In this document: positions 36,176-46,215 of the stretch, piece after piece
Numbering within the stretch: position 1 is the stretch's first letter
How the letters are laid out: every line of letters begins with the position of its first letter
Assembly: GCA_016714895.1 (NCBI GenBank)
Contig: JADKBV010000011.1
Span: 930,001 to 994,000 of the forward strand
DNA from: Saprospiraceae bacterium
GTDB taxonomy: Bacteria; Bacteroidota; Bacteroidia; Chitinophagales; Saprospiraceae
Length of the DNA: 64,000 nt
Reading direction: 5' to 3'
Notes under the pieces: generated by a model
Database searches by the model: none
What the model was told of the DNA's origin: nothing
The model's input: only the letters and a program-made list of their open reading frames with translations
Made by a program: the position numbers and the translations under genes

Positions 36176-37231
36176 TTATTTTATATCAAAATCAATCTTT
36201 ACCATTTTTGTTTTGGGAACGGCCTGGCAGGTCAGGATAAAACCGTCTTCCACTTCTTTTTTAGTCAATGCATAATTGGCTTCCATTTCGACTTCTCCTT
36301 CGATGAGTTTGGCACGACAGGTACAGCATACACCCCCTTTGCAGGCGTAAGGCATATCACTGCCGAATTGTTGGGCCGCATCCAGGATGTTTTGTCCTTT
36401 TTCTACCGGAACCTGAAGGGTAAGACCGTCGAGTCTGATGGTTGCCATACTTTCTACCGCCGCTTCAGGCGAGGCTTTTTTGGCTACATTTTTAGGTGCA
36501 TTAAACAATTCAAAATGTATTTTTTCTTCCGGAATGCCATATTCTGTCAGTACATTTTTTGAAGCAAAAATGATATCTTCGGGTCCACAGGCAAAAAAAT
36601 GGTCAGCATGTTGCAATGAAGGTACAAAACGAACAAATTTTCTGATTTTGTCTTCGTTGAGTCTGCCATTGAGCAGGTCTGATTCTGTATGTTCGCGGCT
36701 TAGGATGTTAAAAATCTGAAACCTGCCCAAATAAATGTTTTTCAGTGCTTCAATCTCTTCTTTAAAGATGATGGTAGACACTTTTTGGTTGCCGTAGAGT
36801 AGGGTGACATAACTTTCCGGTTCGTTTTTCAGTATTGTTTTAATATTCGAAATGACCGGCGTGATTCCGCTTCCTGCTGCAAAAAACACATAGGACTGTT
36901 GGTTTTGCGGATGTATTTCTGTGAAAAAGTGACCGATTGGCGGCATCACTTCGATGACGTCTGACGTCTTTAGATTTCTGTTTGCAAATGTTGAAAAGAG
37001 ACCGTTTTCCACTTCTTTGATGGCGACTCTGAGGTCTTTTTCGTCCGGAGCGGTACAAATAGAATAGGACCTGCGCACTTCCTGACCGTTGATGTGGGTT
37101 TTTAGGGTCAGGTATTGACCCTGGGTAAATGAAAAAATATCGACAAGGGTTTCGGGCACATCAAAAGCCACGGACACACAGTCGCGGGTTTCTCTTCGGA
37201 TATCTTTAACGGTAAGCGGATAAAACTGCAT
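36176..37231 (-). CDS. paaE: Phenylacetyl-CoA epoxygenase reductase PaaE
   Basis: A 351-residue electron-transfer subunit in three parts. The FAD domain (RRSYSICTAPDEKDLRVAIK) covers ~1-105, the NAD(P)H domain (FFAAGSGITPVISNIKTIL, later FFACGPEDII) ~106-240, and the C-terminal plant-type 2Fe-2S ferredoxin (PYACKGGVCCTCRAKLIEG, later LTCQAVP) ~265-351. All four cluster cysteines are present. Electrons pass from NADPH to the PaaA di-iron centre. It lies directly behind the TetR gene. Confidence 0.95.
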   Translation of the reverse strand: MQFYPLTVKDIRRETRDCVSVAFDVPETLVDIFSFTQGQYLTLKTHINGQEVRRSYSICTAPDEKDLRVAIKEVENGLFSTFANRNLKTSDVIEVMPPIGHFFTEIHPQNQQSYVFFAAGSGITPVISNIKTILKNEPESYVTLLYGNQKVSTIIFKEEIEALKNIYLGRFQIFNILSREHTESDLLNGRLNEDKIRKFVRFVPSLQHADHFFACGPEDIIFASKNVLTEYGIPEEKIHFELFNAPKNVAKKASPEAAVESMATIRLDGLTLQVPVEKGQNILDAAQQFGSDMPYACKGGVCCTCRAKLIEGEVEMEANYALTKKEVEDGFILTCQAVPKTKMVKIDFDIK

Positions 37232-37242
37232 ATTGATTATTT

Positions 37243-37842
37243 TTAACCGGACTTTTTTAGTCCATTCATTAAAATATTGACGATATTTTCTTCAAGATCT
37301 TTGGCATTATATGCCTTATTGGGTTTATACCACGTTTCAATCCACCTCAAAGACGACAATATAGTGTACAAAGCAATGGATACGTGAACTTCTGCCAATT
37401 CCTGACAGTCGATACCTGATCTGATGATTTCCGCAAGGCGGTCTTCATAGGTATCTCTTGCTTTTTTAAATGTTTTGAGGGATGTTTCCGGCAGATGTCT
37501 CCATTCATTATTGGCTACAGAAATCCAATGGATATTTTTGGTTGTAATGGATATATGAGAACGAATAAGCGCCTGCAATTTATGAATAGGTGATAAGTCA
37601 GAGCTTTCGATTTCATTCATTTGATTGACATAGGTTTCAGCTACGCGTGCACAAATCTCTTCGAGCAATTCTTCTTTGCTCCGGATGTGGTTGTACATTG
37701 AAGCCGCTTCCATACCAACCTGTTCTGCAATCTCGCGCATGGTGGTGGCAACATATCCTTTTTGTTTAAAAAGACGTGCTGCTTTATCGAGAATTTCTTC
37801 TCTCCGACTGACTTGCTGACCTTTGCTTTTTACTTCCATCAT
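37243..37842 (-). CDS. TetR-family regulator of the paa operon (PaaR-like)
   Basis: About 200 residues, starting MMEVKSKGQQVSRREEIL (37842) or one codon later; a longer frame to 37896 would translate the operator and -7 box. The N-terminal HTH (AARLFKQKGYVATTMREIAEQVG, MEAASMYNHIRSKEELLEEI) is classic TetR. The C-terminal ligand domain is of the acyl-CoA-sensing type (ETSLKTFKKARDTYEDRLAEII). It is first in the paa operon and a palindrome covers its short leader, so it probably represses the operon until phenylacetyl-CoA or another acyl-CoA binds. The ligand is inference. Confidence 0.85.
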   Translation of the reverse strand: MMEVKSKGQQVSRREEILDKAARLFKQKGYVATTMREIAEQVGMEAASMYNHIRSKEELLEEICARVAETYVNQMNEIESSDLSPIHKLQALIRSHISITTKNIHWISVANNEWRHLPETSLKTFKKARDTYEDRLAEIIRSGIDCQELAEVHVSIALYTILSSLRWIETWYKPNKAYNAKDLEENIVNILMNGLKKSG

Positions 37843-37858
37843 ACTAACAAACGTTAGT
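37843..37858 (-). promoter_or_regulatory. Palindromic operator of the paa operon
   Basis: ACTAAC-AAAC-GTTAGT, a perfect six-base inverted repeat immediately before the ATG of the TetR gene and just after its -7 box. From memory, the Thermus PaaR operator consensus is CNAACGNNCGTTNG, and the central 14 bases here match it except at one position. A bound repressor would cover the transcription start. Confidence 0.7.
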
Positions 37859-37865
37859 TTATCTG

Positions 37866-37873
37866 CAAAAGTA
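37866..37873 (-). promoter_or_regulatory. -7 promoter box of the paa operon
   Basis: CAAAAGTA on the + strand reads TACTTTTG on the - strand. Transcription would begin near 37860, leaving a leader of about 18 bases that is almost entirely operator. The rest of the gap up to 38100 shows no supported gene. Confidence 0.5.
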
Positions 37874-38104
37874 TATATAATAAATGAAACCGGCAATAGT
37901 TTTTAAGTTAGGTGGTAAATTTTGTCGTAAAAAGACAAAAAAAGGTAATCGGAAAAGGGTTTTGACGCAAAAAATGGTGACCAAAGTTGTTTGGAAGATA
38001 TTTTTACCACCAAATAGAATCTTATTTTCCAATAACGAAAACCAAAATCAATACAATATGCTGTAATAGTCCATCGACTTCACACAACATTTTTCTTTAA
38101 TATG

Positions 38105-38133
38105 TTTGGTAACAAATACTTTTTTTACCTTTG
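38105..38133 (+). promoter_or_regulatory. Promoter of the TMTC-like gene
   Basis: TTTG (38105-38108) and TACCTTTG (38126-38133), 17 bases apart, match both parts of the Bacteroidota consensus. The start codon at 38189 follows with a leader of about 50 bases. Confidence 0.65.
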
Positions 38134-38188
38134 CAGAATGGATTCCTGTCTAAGTAGCTTTTTCGCATAAAAGAATAAGTTTCCCGGA

Positions 38189-40219
38189 ATGCCGAAGGAC
38201 AAAATCCGATTTTTTGGTAAAACAACACAATGTCAGAAATGTATGAAGCATAAAAAACAAAGCACAAAGGAAGATGTAAAGATAAACAAACCACAGCAGG
38301 TGCAGGTTTCAGCAGGAAGTTTGGTGCCTGCGTGGCATGCCTGGTTGGTGTTTATTGTTGGAGCGATGGTGTATGCTAATACCCTTTTTCATGATTTTAC
38401 GCAGGATGATGCCATCGTCATTTATGACAATATGTTTACCACACAGGGAGTCAAAGGATTGCCGGGACTATTCAAATATGATACCTTTTATGGTTTTTTT
38501 AAAGAAGAAGGCAAAGCAAATCTGGTTTCCGGCGGGCGTTATCGTCCCTTCACTCCGGCCATGTTTGCTGTGGAATATTCATTGGTAGGCAATAAACCAT
38601 TTTTAGGTCACTTACTGAATATTTTGTATTATGGTTTGTTATGTTTTTTGTTGTATAAAACACTTCAGACTTTGCTGGAGATACGTTTTAAGAGTGAGGC
38701 TTACCAAAATTTTCCTTTGATGGCAGCATTGATATTTGCTGTTCATCCATTACATACTGAAGTTGTTGCCAATATCAAAGGCAGAGACGAAATCATGAGT
38801 CTTTTAGGTAGTCTTTTTGCACTATACGGTATATTTAAAGCGTATGATACGGGGCAGAAAAAATATCTTATAGCTGCGGCTGTCAGTATGTTTATCGGTT
38901 TGCTTTCCAAAGAAAATACCATCACATTTGTAGCGGTCATTCCGTTGGCGCTCTATTTTTTCAGAAATATATCCATTCCCAAAGCCATCGCGGCCTCAGC
39001 CTGGATATGGCCTCCGGTTATTTTGTTTTTGTTGATACGTACTTCCGTTTTAGGTTTTGATATGGGAGGAACCCCGATGGAACTGATGAACAACCCTTAT
39101 ATCAAGTTGTCCGGAAACGAATACATTCCTTTTTCAACGGGTGAAAAAATGGCGACCATCCTCTACACCTTAGGGAAATATCTGGTTTTGTTGGTGTTTC
39201 CGCATCCGTTGACACACGATTATTACCCAAGGCATATTGATATTATGACCTTTGCCAGTCCTATGGTTTTGTTGAGTTTGTTGGCATACGGCGGGCTCAT
39301 CTATCTGGCATGGAAAGGTTTTAAAAACCGAAGTATTACATCCTTTTCAATTTTGTATTTTTTATTGACTACCTCGATAGTTTCCAATATAGTATTTCCG
39401 ATCGGAACCAATATGTCTGAAAGATTTATGTTTATGCCTTCGGTGGGTTTTGCCATGCTTGTGGCATTTATTTTAGTAGAATATGTGGCACCCCGGATGT
39501 CTGCAAAAGGAGTTTTGGGTATTACAGCGGTCATCTGCCTCCTTTTTTCTGTAAAAACAATAGCCAGAAATACCGTTTGGAAAAATGACGATACGTTATT
39601 TCTCACCGATGTACACACATCGAAAAGAAGTGCAAAAGTTTTGAATGCTGCGGGTGGTGCATTGACCACTTCGGCGCCTAAAGAAAAAGATCCTGCCAAA
39701 CAACAAAAAATGTATAGTCAGGCTGTGGAATACCTCGATGAAGCCATAAAAATACATCCGACATACAAAAATGCTTATCTCATCCGGGGCAATGCATTAT
39801 TTTATCTGAAAAGATTTGATGATGCCATCCGGTCTTATGAGATGTGTACAAAATTGTCACCTGATTTTGCCGATGCTTATAAAAATATGGCCGTTGCTAT
39901 GCGTGAAGCAGGTAAAGCAGCCGGAGAACAACAAAATAATCTTATCAAAGCGGAAGGTTATCTACAGAGATCCCTCCAATTAAATCCTGATGATCCCGAA
40001 ACGGTAAGACTGCTCGGTATCGCTTACGGTATGCAGCAAAAACACGACCTTGCCCTTCAGCAGTTTTTGAAGGTAGCTCAGATGACTCCTGATAATGCAC
40101 AGGCCTTTGTTAATCTCCACCATGCCTATCGCAACGTCGGAGACGAAGGAATGGCTCAGCAAAGTCTGCAAAAAGCCATGACGATTGATAAAGACATTAT
40201 GCAAAAACAAGGTCGTTAA
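38189..40219 (+). CDS. TMTC-like integral membrane protein with C-terminal TPRs
   Basis: A 676-residue protein. A basic cytoplasmic N-terminus leads to about ten membrane helices from residue ~48 (WLVFIVGAMVYANTLFHDFTQDDAIVIYDN). The luminal-type motif DFTQDDAIV, the GGRYRPFTPAMFAVEYSL block and FAVHPLHTEVVANIKGRDEI recall the GT-C/DUF1736 architecture of TMTC proteins. At least four TPR units fill ~480-676 (NAYLIRGNALFYLKRFDDAIRSYEM and similar). TMTC proteins transfer mannose to proteins in eukaryotes; activity here is inference. An alternative start is ATG 38243. Confidence 0.75.
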   Translation: MPKDKIRFFGKTTQCQKCMKHKKQSTKEDVKINKPQQVQVSAGSLVPAWHAWLVFIVGAMVYANTLFHDFTQDDAIVIYDNMFTTQGVKGLPGLFKYDTFYGFFKEEGKANLVSGGRYRPFTPAMFAVEYSLVGNKPFLGHLLNILYYGLLCFLLYKTLQTLLEIRFKSEAYQNFPLMAALIFAVHPLHTEVVANIKGRDEIMSLLGSLFALYGIFKAYDTGQKKYLIAAAVSMFIGLLSKENTITFVAVIPLALYFFRNISIPKAIAASAWIWPPVILFLLIRTSVLGFDMGGTPMELMNNPYIKLSGNEYIPFSTGEKMATILYTLGKYLVLLVFPHPLTHDYYPRHIDIMTFASPMVLLSLLAYGGLIYLAWKGFKNRSITSFSILYFLLTTSIVSNIVFPIGTNMSERFMFMPSVGFAMLVAFILVEYVAPRMSAKGVLGITAVICLLFSVKTIARNTVWKNDDTLFLTDVHTSKRSAKVLNAAGGALTTSAPKEKDPAKQQKMYSQAVEYLDEAIKIHPTYKNAYLIRGNALFYLKRFDDAIRSYEMCTKLSPDFADAYKNMAVAMREAGKAAGEQQNNLIKAEGYLQRSLQLNPDDPETVRLLGIAYGMQQKHDLALQQFLKVAQMTPDNAQAFVNLHHAYRNVGDEGMAQQSLQKAMTIDKDIMQKQGR

Positions 40220-40295
40220 GTATTTGTGAAAAAATACTAATTTCGTAAAATGATCGTAATAATCTGAATCGGACATTCGATCATAAAACATTGTA

Positions 40296-43214
40296 GTGAA
40301 ACATATTCATTTGATATATACCTTGTTTTGTTTTGCAGTCTCCTTCCATTCTGCAAAATCCCAAAATTATCTTCAGCGTGAAGAAGAATGGGTTTCCGGT
40401 ATATTGGACAATATGACGCTTGAAGAAAAAATAGGTCAGATGATTATGGTTCGTGCTTATTCCAAAGGCGATATTGCCGAAAAAGATTATATCCGGAACC
40501 TGATCAATACCTATCACATTGGTGGAATCTGTTTTTTTCAGGGTAAACCGGACAATCAGGTAAATTATACCCGACATTTTCAGAAAATCTCCAAATATCC
40601 TCTGTTTATCGCTACAGACGGTGAGTGGGGATTGGGCATGCGTTTTCCCCAGGATGCGGTTTCTTTTCCCAGAAATCTGCAGCTTGGAGCGATTCAGGAT
40701 GAAAAACTGATTTATCAGTTGGGCAAAGAGATCGGAAATCAATGTAAAGCGTTGGGGATTAACTTCAATTTTTCGCCGGTAGTCGATCTTAATAATAATC
40801 CTAAAAATCCGGTTATTTACGAACGGAGTTTTGGTGAAAGTAAAGAAAATGTCACGGCCAAGGCATTTTTGATGAGCAAAGGTCTTGAAGACAGTGGCGT
40901 TCTTTCATGTGCCAAACATTTTCCCGGACACGGTGATACACATGTCGATTCTCATGAAGATCTTCCTGTGCTCGATCATACCAGAGACAGTCTGATGGAA
41001 ACGGATGTTTTTCCTTTCAGGCGCCTTGCAGCTCAAAATATTGCTTCCATTATGGTCGGGCATCTTCATCTTCCGAATATTGACAACAGGCCCAACAGAC
41101 CCGCCAGTCTTTCCCGGATTATAGTGCACGATATGTTGAGGGTAGAGTTGGCTTTTAAGGGATTGATAGTGACGGATGCGCTTGATATGAAAGCTGTCAC
41201 CAAACATTTTCCGTCCGGAATTGCAGAAGCTGAAGCAGTGGTCGCCGGTAATGACATATTGTTATTGCCGGAAGATGTTTTTCTCGCCATTGAAACGATA
41301 AAAAGATATATTGAAGAAGGGAAAATAAGTGTTTCGCAAATAAACAGCAGTGTTTTCAGGATTCTGTCTGCCAAATACAAAGCCGGACTTTCCCGTATCG
41401 AAGAAGTTGACGAAGTCAATCCGGAAATTGTATTAAACAATCCTTTTGGTTTTGCCATCAAAGCAAAAGTTATTGAAGCTTCTATGACTTTGGTGAAGGA
41501 TGATCTTAATCAGATTCCGGTTAAAGAGATTTTTGGTGTGAATACGGCTACGCTGAGTGTAAATGTTGTTCATAAATCGACTTTTCAAACAAGAATAGAA
41601 GATTATACAGAAGCGAATCATTATCAGTTGCTTTTAAACGAACTTCCGTCCAGGAAAAATAGTTTACTCAACACTTTTGCTCAGTTTGACAGGGTCATCG
41701 TGGGGATTCATTCACAATTAAAATCGAGATCGTCTGCAAGAGATCTTCCTCCTCAACTTATATCTTTTCTCAAAGAGATACAGAAACAAACACAAATCAT
41801 TATTGTGTTTTTTGGCAATCCTTATTTTGTGGAAAAATTAGAAGATTTTCCGGCTGTATTACTGGCATATGATAATGAAAACGAACATCAGGATATAGCA
41901 GCACAAAGTCTGTTTGGTGCCAATAAAATGGAAGGCAAATTGCCTGTTAAAGTTTCAAAGGATATGTTTTGCGGTTATGGGATTTTCAGATCCTCAAGCG
42001 GAAGGTTGGGTTATGGTATTCCCGAACAGGTTGGTCTGTATAGTCATAAATTGAAGGCTATTGATTCACTGGCACAAGTGGCTATAAATTCAAAAGCGAT
42101 GCCCGGTGGTCAGATAGTGGTTGCAAAAGACGGGAAAATAGTATGGCAAAAAGAATACGGATATCTTGCTCCAAACTGGGACAAAGTCCAATCCAATACA
42201 ATATACGATGTTGCTTCTCTGACAAAAATTCTCGCAACCACATTGACAACGATGAAGTTATACGATGAAAAAAGATTGTCTCTGCAGCGTCCGATCAGGT
42301 TTTATATAACAGATCTGATCTCGACCGACAAAGATTCTCTGACGCTTGAGTCTATGATGGCACATTATGCAGGATTAAAATCGTACATACCTTTTTATGA
42401 AGAAACATTGATGCCTTCCGGAAAAAAAAGAGTTCCGGATACTTTGTGGTATAGCAGTACCTTTTCTCCCGAGTTTTCTATTCCGGTTTCTGAAAAATTA
42501 TTTTTAAAAACAAACTACGTTGACAGTATCTGGACAAAAGTTTTTAAAAGCGGAATGCGTACGACCAAAAGTTATAAGTACAGCGACCTGGGTTTTTTAT
42601 TAACCCAAAAAGTTGTGGAAGGAATCAGCGGACAAAAACTGGACGACTATACACTGACAAATTTTTATCAGCCTTTAGGTCTGCGGTATACCAGGTTTAA
42701 ACCCCTTGAAAGTATTCCGCAATCACATATTGCACCGAGTGAAGTTGATGATTATTTCAGGATGTCGATTATCAGAGGTACGGTACACGATATGGCAGCG
42801 GCTATGCTTGGAGGTGTAGCCGGTCACGCAGGTTTGTTTTCGACAGCCAAAGAGACGACGGTGATCATGCAGATGTTGCTCAACGGTGGTTCTTATGGAG
42901 GGAATCAGTTTTTTTCTCCTGAAACTGTAAGACTATTTACCTCGAGGCATATGGGCTCGACCAGAAGGGGGTTGGGTTTTGACATGAAGGAGCTCAATGA
43001 AAGTAAAATGGAAAGCACCTCCGATCTGGTTTCTGATGAAACTTTTGGTCATACCGGTTTTACAGGTGGAGTCACATTTGCTGATCCGCAACATCAGATC
43101 ATTTTTACCTTTCTGACCAACAGGACTTTCCCCAATATGAGTAACAATACCTTACATACGAGAAAATTCAGGCCCAAAATGCAAAGTATCATTTACAAGG
43201 CTTTGATTCCTTAA
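40296..43214 (+). CDS. NagZ-type GH3 beta-N-acetylhexosaminidase fused to a beta-lactamase-like esterase domain
   Basis: A 972-residue exported protein using a GTG start; the signal is MKHIHLIYTLFCFAVSFHSA. Residues ~25-360 are GH3 with the NagZ motif KHFPGHGDTHVDSHEDLPVL and the nucleophile region GLIVTDALDMKAVTKH. A linker/GH3 C-domain follows to ~580. Residues ~590-960 are a class C beta-lactamase-like domain with SLTK (DVASLTKILATT), YSD (YKYSDLGFLL) and HTG (FGHTGFTGG). NagZ removes N-acetylglucosamine from muropeptides; the second domain may be a peptidase or esterase. The fusion occurs elsewhere in Bacteroidota. The stop overlaps that of polA. Confidence 0.85.
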   Translation: MKHIHLIYTLFCFAVSFHSAKSQNYLQREEEWVSGILDNMTLEEKIGQMIMVRAYSKGDIAEKDYIRNLINTYHIGGICFFQGKPDNQVNYTRHFQKISKYPLFIATDGEWGLGMRFPQDAVSFPRNLQLGAIQDEKLIYQLGKEIGNQCKALGINFNFSPVVDLNNNPKNPVIYERSFGESKENVTAKAFLMSKGLEDSGVLSCAKHFPGHGDTHVDSHEDLPVLDHTRDSLMETDVFPFRRLAAQNIASIMVGHLHLPNIDNRPNRPASLSRIIVHDMLRVELAFKGLIVTDALDMKAVTKHFPSGIAEAEAVVAGNDILLLPEDVFLAIETIKRYIEEGKISVSQINSSVFRILSAKYKAGLSRIEEVDEVNPEIVLNNPFGFAIKAKVIEASMTLVKDDLNQIPVKEIFGVNTATLSVNVVHKSTFQTRIEDYTEANHYQLLLNELPSRKNSLLNTFAQFDRVIVGIHSQLKSRSSARDLPPQLISFLKEIQKQTQIIIVFFGNPYFVEKLEDFPAVLLAYDNENEHQDIAAQSLFGANKMEGKLPVKVSKDMFCGYGIFRSSSGRLGYGIPEQVGLYSHKLKAIDSLAQVAINSKAMPGGQIVVAKDGKIVWQKEYGYLAPNWDKVQSNTIYDVASLTKILATTLTTMKLYDEKRLSLQRPIRFYITDLISTDKDSLTLESMMAHYAGLKSYIPFYEETLMPSGKKRVPDTLWYSSTFSPEFSIPVSEKLFLKTNYVDSIWTKVFKSGMRTTKSYKYSDLGFLLTQKVVEGISGQKLDDYTLTNFYQPLGLRYTRFKPLESIPQSHIAPSEVDDYFRMSIIRGTVHDMAAAMLGGVAGHAGLFSTAKETTVIMQMLLNGGSYGGNQFFSPETVRLFTSRHMGSTRRGLGFDMKELNESKMESTSDLVSDETFGHTGFTGGVTFADPQHQIIFTFLTNRTFPNMSNNTLHTRKFRPKMQSIIYKALIP

Positions 43215-46036
43215 TGGGCTTCCAGCCAGTTTTCGCCGGTACCCATACCGACCAAAATCGGTACAGACAAGTCCGGTAAGGCATGTTTCATTTTATCTTC
43301 AATCACAGCCTTCACTTTTTCGAGTTCAGGTTTATATACGTCAAAAACCAATTCGTCATGTACCTGCAGAATCATAGCGGACGAAAACTGATTTTCCTTA
43401 AAGGATTGGTGAATATTGATCATGGCAATTTTGATCATATCCGCCGCGGAGCCCTGAATCGGCGTATTGATGGCAGCTCTTTCGGCATTGGATGCTGTCA
43501 GACTGTTACGGGAATTGATATCTCTCAGGTATCTTCTGCGGCCCATCAAAGTTTGTACATAACCATGTTCCCGGGCAAAAGCAACCGTTTCCTCCATATA
43601 CCGTTTTAATCCCTTAAACTCCGTAAAATATTGTTGAATCAGGTCTGCTGCTTCCTTTCGGGAAATATTTAATTGTCGGGAAAGATTTACGGCTCCGGCA
43701 CCATATATAATGGAAAAGTTGACCGTTTTGGCATTTCTTCTCTGGTCGGAAGTGACCTTGTCTATATCCACTTTAAATACTTTGGCCGCTGTAGCTGTAT
43801 GGAAGTCATTTCCCATACTGAATGCTTCGATCATAGATTCATCCTTGCTAACATGGGCAATAATTCTGAGTTCTATCTGTGAATAATCGGCAGCCAGCAA
43901 AATATGGTTTTCGTCTCTTGGAATAAAGGCCTTTCTGATTTCCCTTCCTGCTTCATCGCGGATCGGAATATTCTGTAAATTGGGATTTTCACTACTCAAA
44001 CGACCAGTTGCTGCTCTTGCCTGATTAAAATTGGTATGAATCCGTCCTGTTTTTTGATTGATCATCGTTGGCAGGGCATCCACATAAGTAGATTTGAGTT
44101 TGCTGAATTTCCGGTGTTCCAAAATGGAGTCAATAACGATATGTTCGCCGGCCAGCTCACTCAATTTTTCAAAATCCGTAGAATACTGACCAGTCGAGGT
44201 TTTTTTCCAACGGTAGGGCACCTGCAGCCGGTCAAAAAGAACTTCTCCCACTTGTTTAGGTGAGGCAATATTGAAATGACAACCTGCATTTTTATAAATT
44301 TCCTGTTCTTTGGACATGATGAGGTTTTCCAGATCTTTAGAATACGCATTCAGGAAGGTATCATTGATCCTCACACCTTCGTACTCTACGTCACAAAGCA
44401 CTCTGATCAAAGGCATTTCAATGGCGTAATACAAATCATTGAGGTGATTTTGTATCATCATATCAGACAAAACGGGTTTGAGCTGTAAGGTAAGATCAGC
44501 ATCTTCTCCGGCATATTCTTTGACCTTTTCGAGCGAAACATCGCGCATCGACAATTGATTTTTTCCTGATTTTCCGATAAGATCTTCGATCGGCACCATT
44601 TTATAATCGAGGTAAGTCTCAGTGAGATAGTCGAGTTTATGGCGCAAATCCGGTTCGCAAAGATAGTGAGCGATCATGGTGTCAAACAAGGTTCCGGCCA
44701 ATTCTACTCCGTACCATTTCATGATGGTCATATCGTATTTTATATTCTGACCGACTTTTGGTATGGACACATTTTCCAAAACATTTTTAAATCGTGCCAC
44801 CAATGCCATAGCTTCCTTTTGATCAGCTGAAACAGGTACATAAAAAGCTTCATGATCTTTCATCGAAAAAACCATTCCAACCAGTTCTGCAGAATGGGCA
44901 TCGATACCTGTCGTTTCTGTATCAAAACTGATGAGTTCTGATTTTTCTAAAGTTTGGATCAATGAAGTGATCTTTTCTTCCGTATCTGTGACAATATAAT
45001 CGTGTTCCACATTGAAAATACTTTTTTTAGCAATCTGATAGTCTTGATTTCCGGACGATTCAGCAGGTACATTCTGACTGTTTTGTACATCGCCGAATAA
45101 ATTGCCCTGAACCACCGCCGGTCTGTTTGTATTTCCTCTGTTGTTGGCTGTCGGTATGTCTTCGCCGCCTAATATTTGTTGAGCCAATGTCCGGAACTCG
45201 AGTTCCATAAATATTTCCTTCAGGGCATCTCTGTCCATCGGGTCAATGATATATTTTGTTTCGTCAAATTGAATCGGTACATCCAGACTGATAGTGGCCA
45301 GACGTTTTGACAAAAGAGCCTGATCTTTATAGATTTCGAGATTTTCTTTAAGTTTTCCTTTGAGTTTGTCTGTATTGGCCAGAAGATTTTCCACCGAGCC
45401 ATATTCCTGCAGCAGTCTTGTAGCTGTTTTGGGTCCGATACCCGGGACACCCGGAATATTATCTACACTATCACCTTGCAGACCGAGTACATCAATCACC
45501 TGCAGAACATCTGAGATTTCCCAGTCACTGAGGATTTCAGGAACACCCAAAATGTCCACGCCGTTTCCTGACCGGCTGGGTTTGTACATAAATATATTAT
45601 CGGAAACGAGCTGGGCATAATCCTTGTCCGGAGTGACCATAAATACCTGATAACCTTCTTTTTCCGCTTGTTTTGCTACGGTTCCGATCACATCATCTGC
45701 TTCGTAATTATTGATCATTATTACCGGGATTTTGAAAGCTTCCACGATTTTGTGGATATAAGGCATGGCAAAAATGATGTCTTCAGGTGTTGCATCTCTG
45801 TTGGCTTTGTATGCCGGAAAAAATTCATGCCTGAACGTTCCTCCTTTTGGATCGAAAGCAACGGCTATGTGGGTGGGTTTTTCGTTGACCATCAGGTCCC
45901 ATAAGGTGCGTAAAAATCCGGCTACTGCAGAGGTATTGACTCCTTTTGAGTTGATCAATGGTCTGCTGATAAAAGCAAAATGCGCTCTGTACACCAGTGC
46001 GTGACCATCCAGAAGGAATAATTTTTTGTCAGACAT
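43211..46036 (-). CDS. polA: DNA polymerase I
   Basis: A 941-residue protein in three domains. The 5'-3' exonuclease (LLDGHALVYRAHFAF, NNYEADDVIGTVA, GDSVDNIPGVPGIGPKTA) covers ~1-290. The 3'-5' exonuclease (~345-520) has an intact LISFDTETTGIDAH motif. The polymerase A domain (~560-941) has LLAADYSQIELRIIAHVS, RRNAKTVNFSIIYGAGA and ILQVHDELVFDV. It fills gaps and removes primers in replication and repair. Its stop and that of the convergent GH3 gene share the bases TTAA. Confidence 0.97.
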   Translation of the reverse strand: MSDKKLFLLDGHALVYRAHFAFISRPLINSKGVNTSAVAGFLRTLWDLMVNEKPTHIAVAFDPKGGTFRHEFFPAYKANRDATPEDIIFAMPYIHKIVEAFKIPVIMINNYEADDVIGTVAKQAEKEGYQVFMVTPDKDYAQLVSDNIFMYKPSRSGNGVDILGVPEILSDWEISDVLQVIDVLGLQGDSVDNIPGVPGIGPKTATRLLQEYGSVENLLANTDKLKGKLKENLEIYKDQALLSKRLATISLDVPIQFDETKYIIDPMDRDALKEIFMELEFRTLAQQILGGEDIPTANNRGNTNRPAVVQGNLFGDVQNSQNVPAESSGNQDYQIAKKSIFNVEHDYIVTDTEEKITSLIQTLEKSELISFDTETTGIDAHSAELVGMVFSMKDHEAFYVPVSADQKEAMALVARFKNVLENVSIPKVGQNIKYDMTIMKWYGVELAGTLFDTMIAHYLCEPDLRHKLDYLTETYLDYKMVPIEDLIGKSGKNQLSMRDVSLEKVKEYAGEDADLTLQLKPVLSDMMIQNHLNDLYYAIEMPLIRVLCDVEYEGVRINDTFLNAYSKDLENLIMSKEQEIYKNAGCHFNIASPKQVGEVLFDRLQVPYRWKKTSTGQYSTDFEKLSELAGEHIVIDSILEHRKFSKLKSTYVDALPTMINQKTGRIHTNFNQARAATGRLSSENPNLQNIPIRDEAGREIRKAFIPRDENHILLAADYSQIELRIIAHVSKDESMIEAFSMGNDFHTATAAKVFKVDIDKVTSDQRRNAKTVNFSIIYGAGAVNLSRQLNISRKEAADLIQQYFTEFKGLKRYMEETVAFAREHGYVQTLMGRRRYLRDINSRNSLTASNAERAAINTPIQGSAADMIKIAMINIHQSFKENQFSSAMILQVHDELVFDVYKPELEKVKAVIEDKMKHALPDLSVPILVGMGTGENWLEAH

Positions 46037-46215
46037 GATATTAAAAAATTTTGGGTAAAGGTAGGTATTTTTTAATAAGTCAGGGATTTGATAAATATCT
46101 GATTTACAGAAAAAATTTACTTTCCTGTCTTAGCTTAATTTTAAATACCTGTGTCAAAATGATTGCGTACGAAAGTTGTAACATCTTTGAAATATCCTTT
46201 TCGGTATTATCAAAA

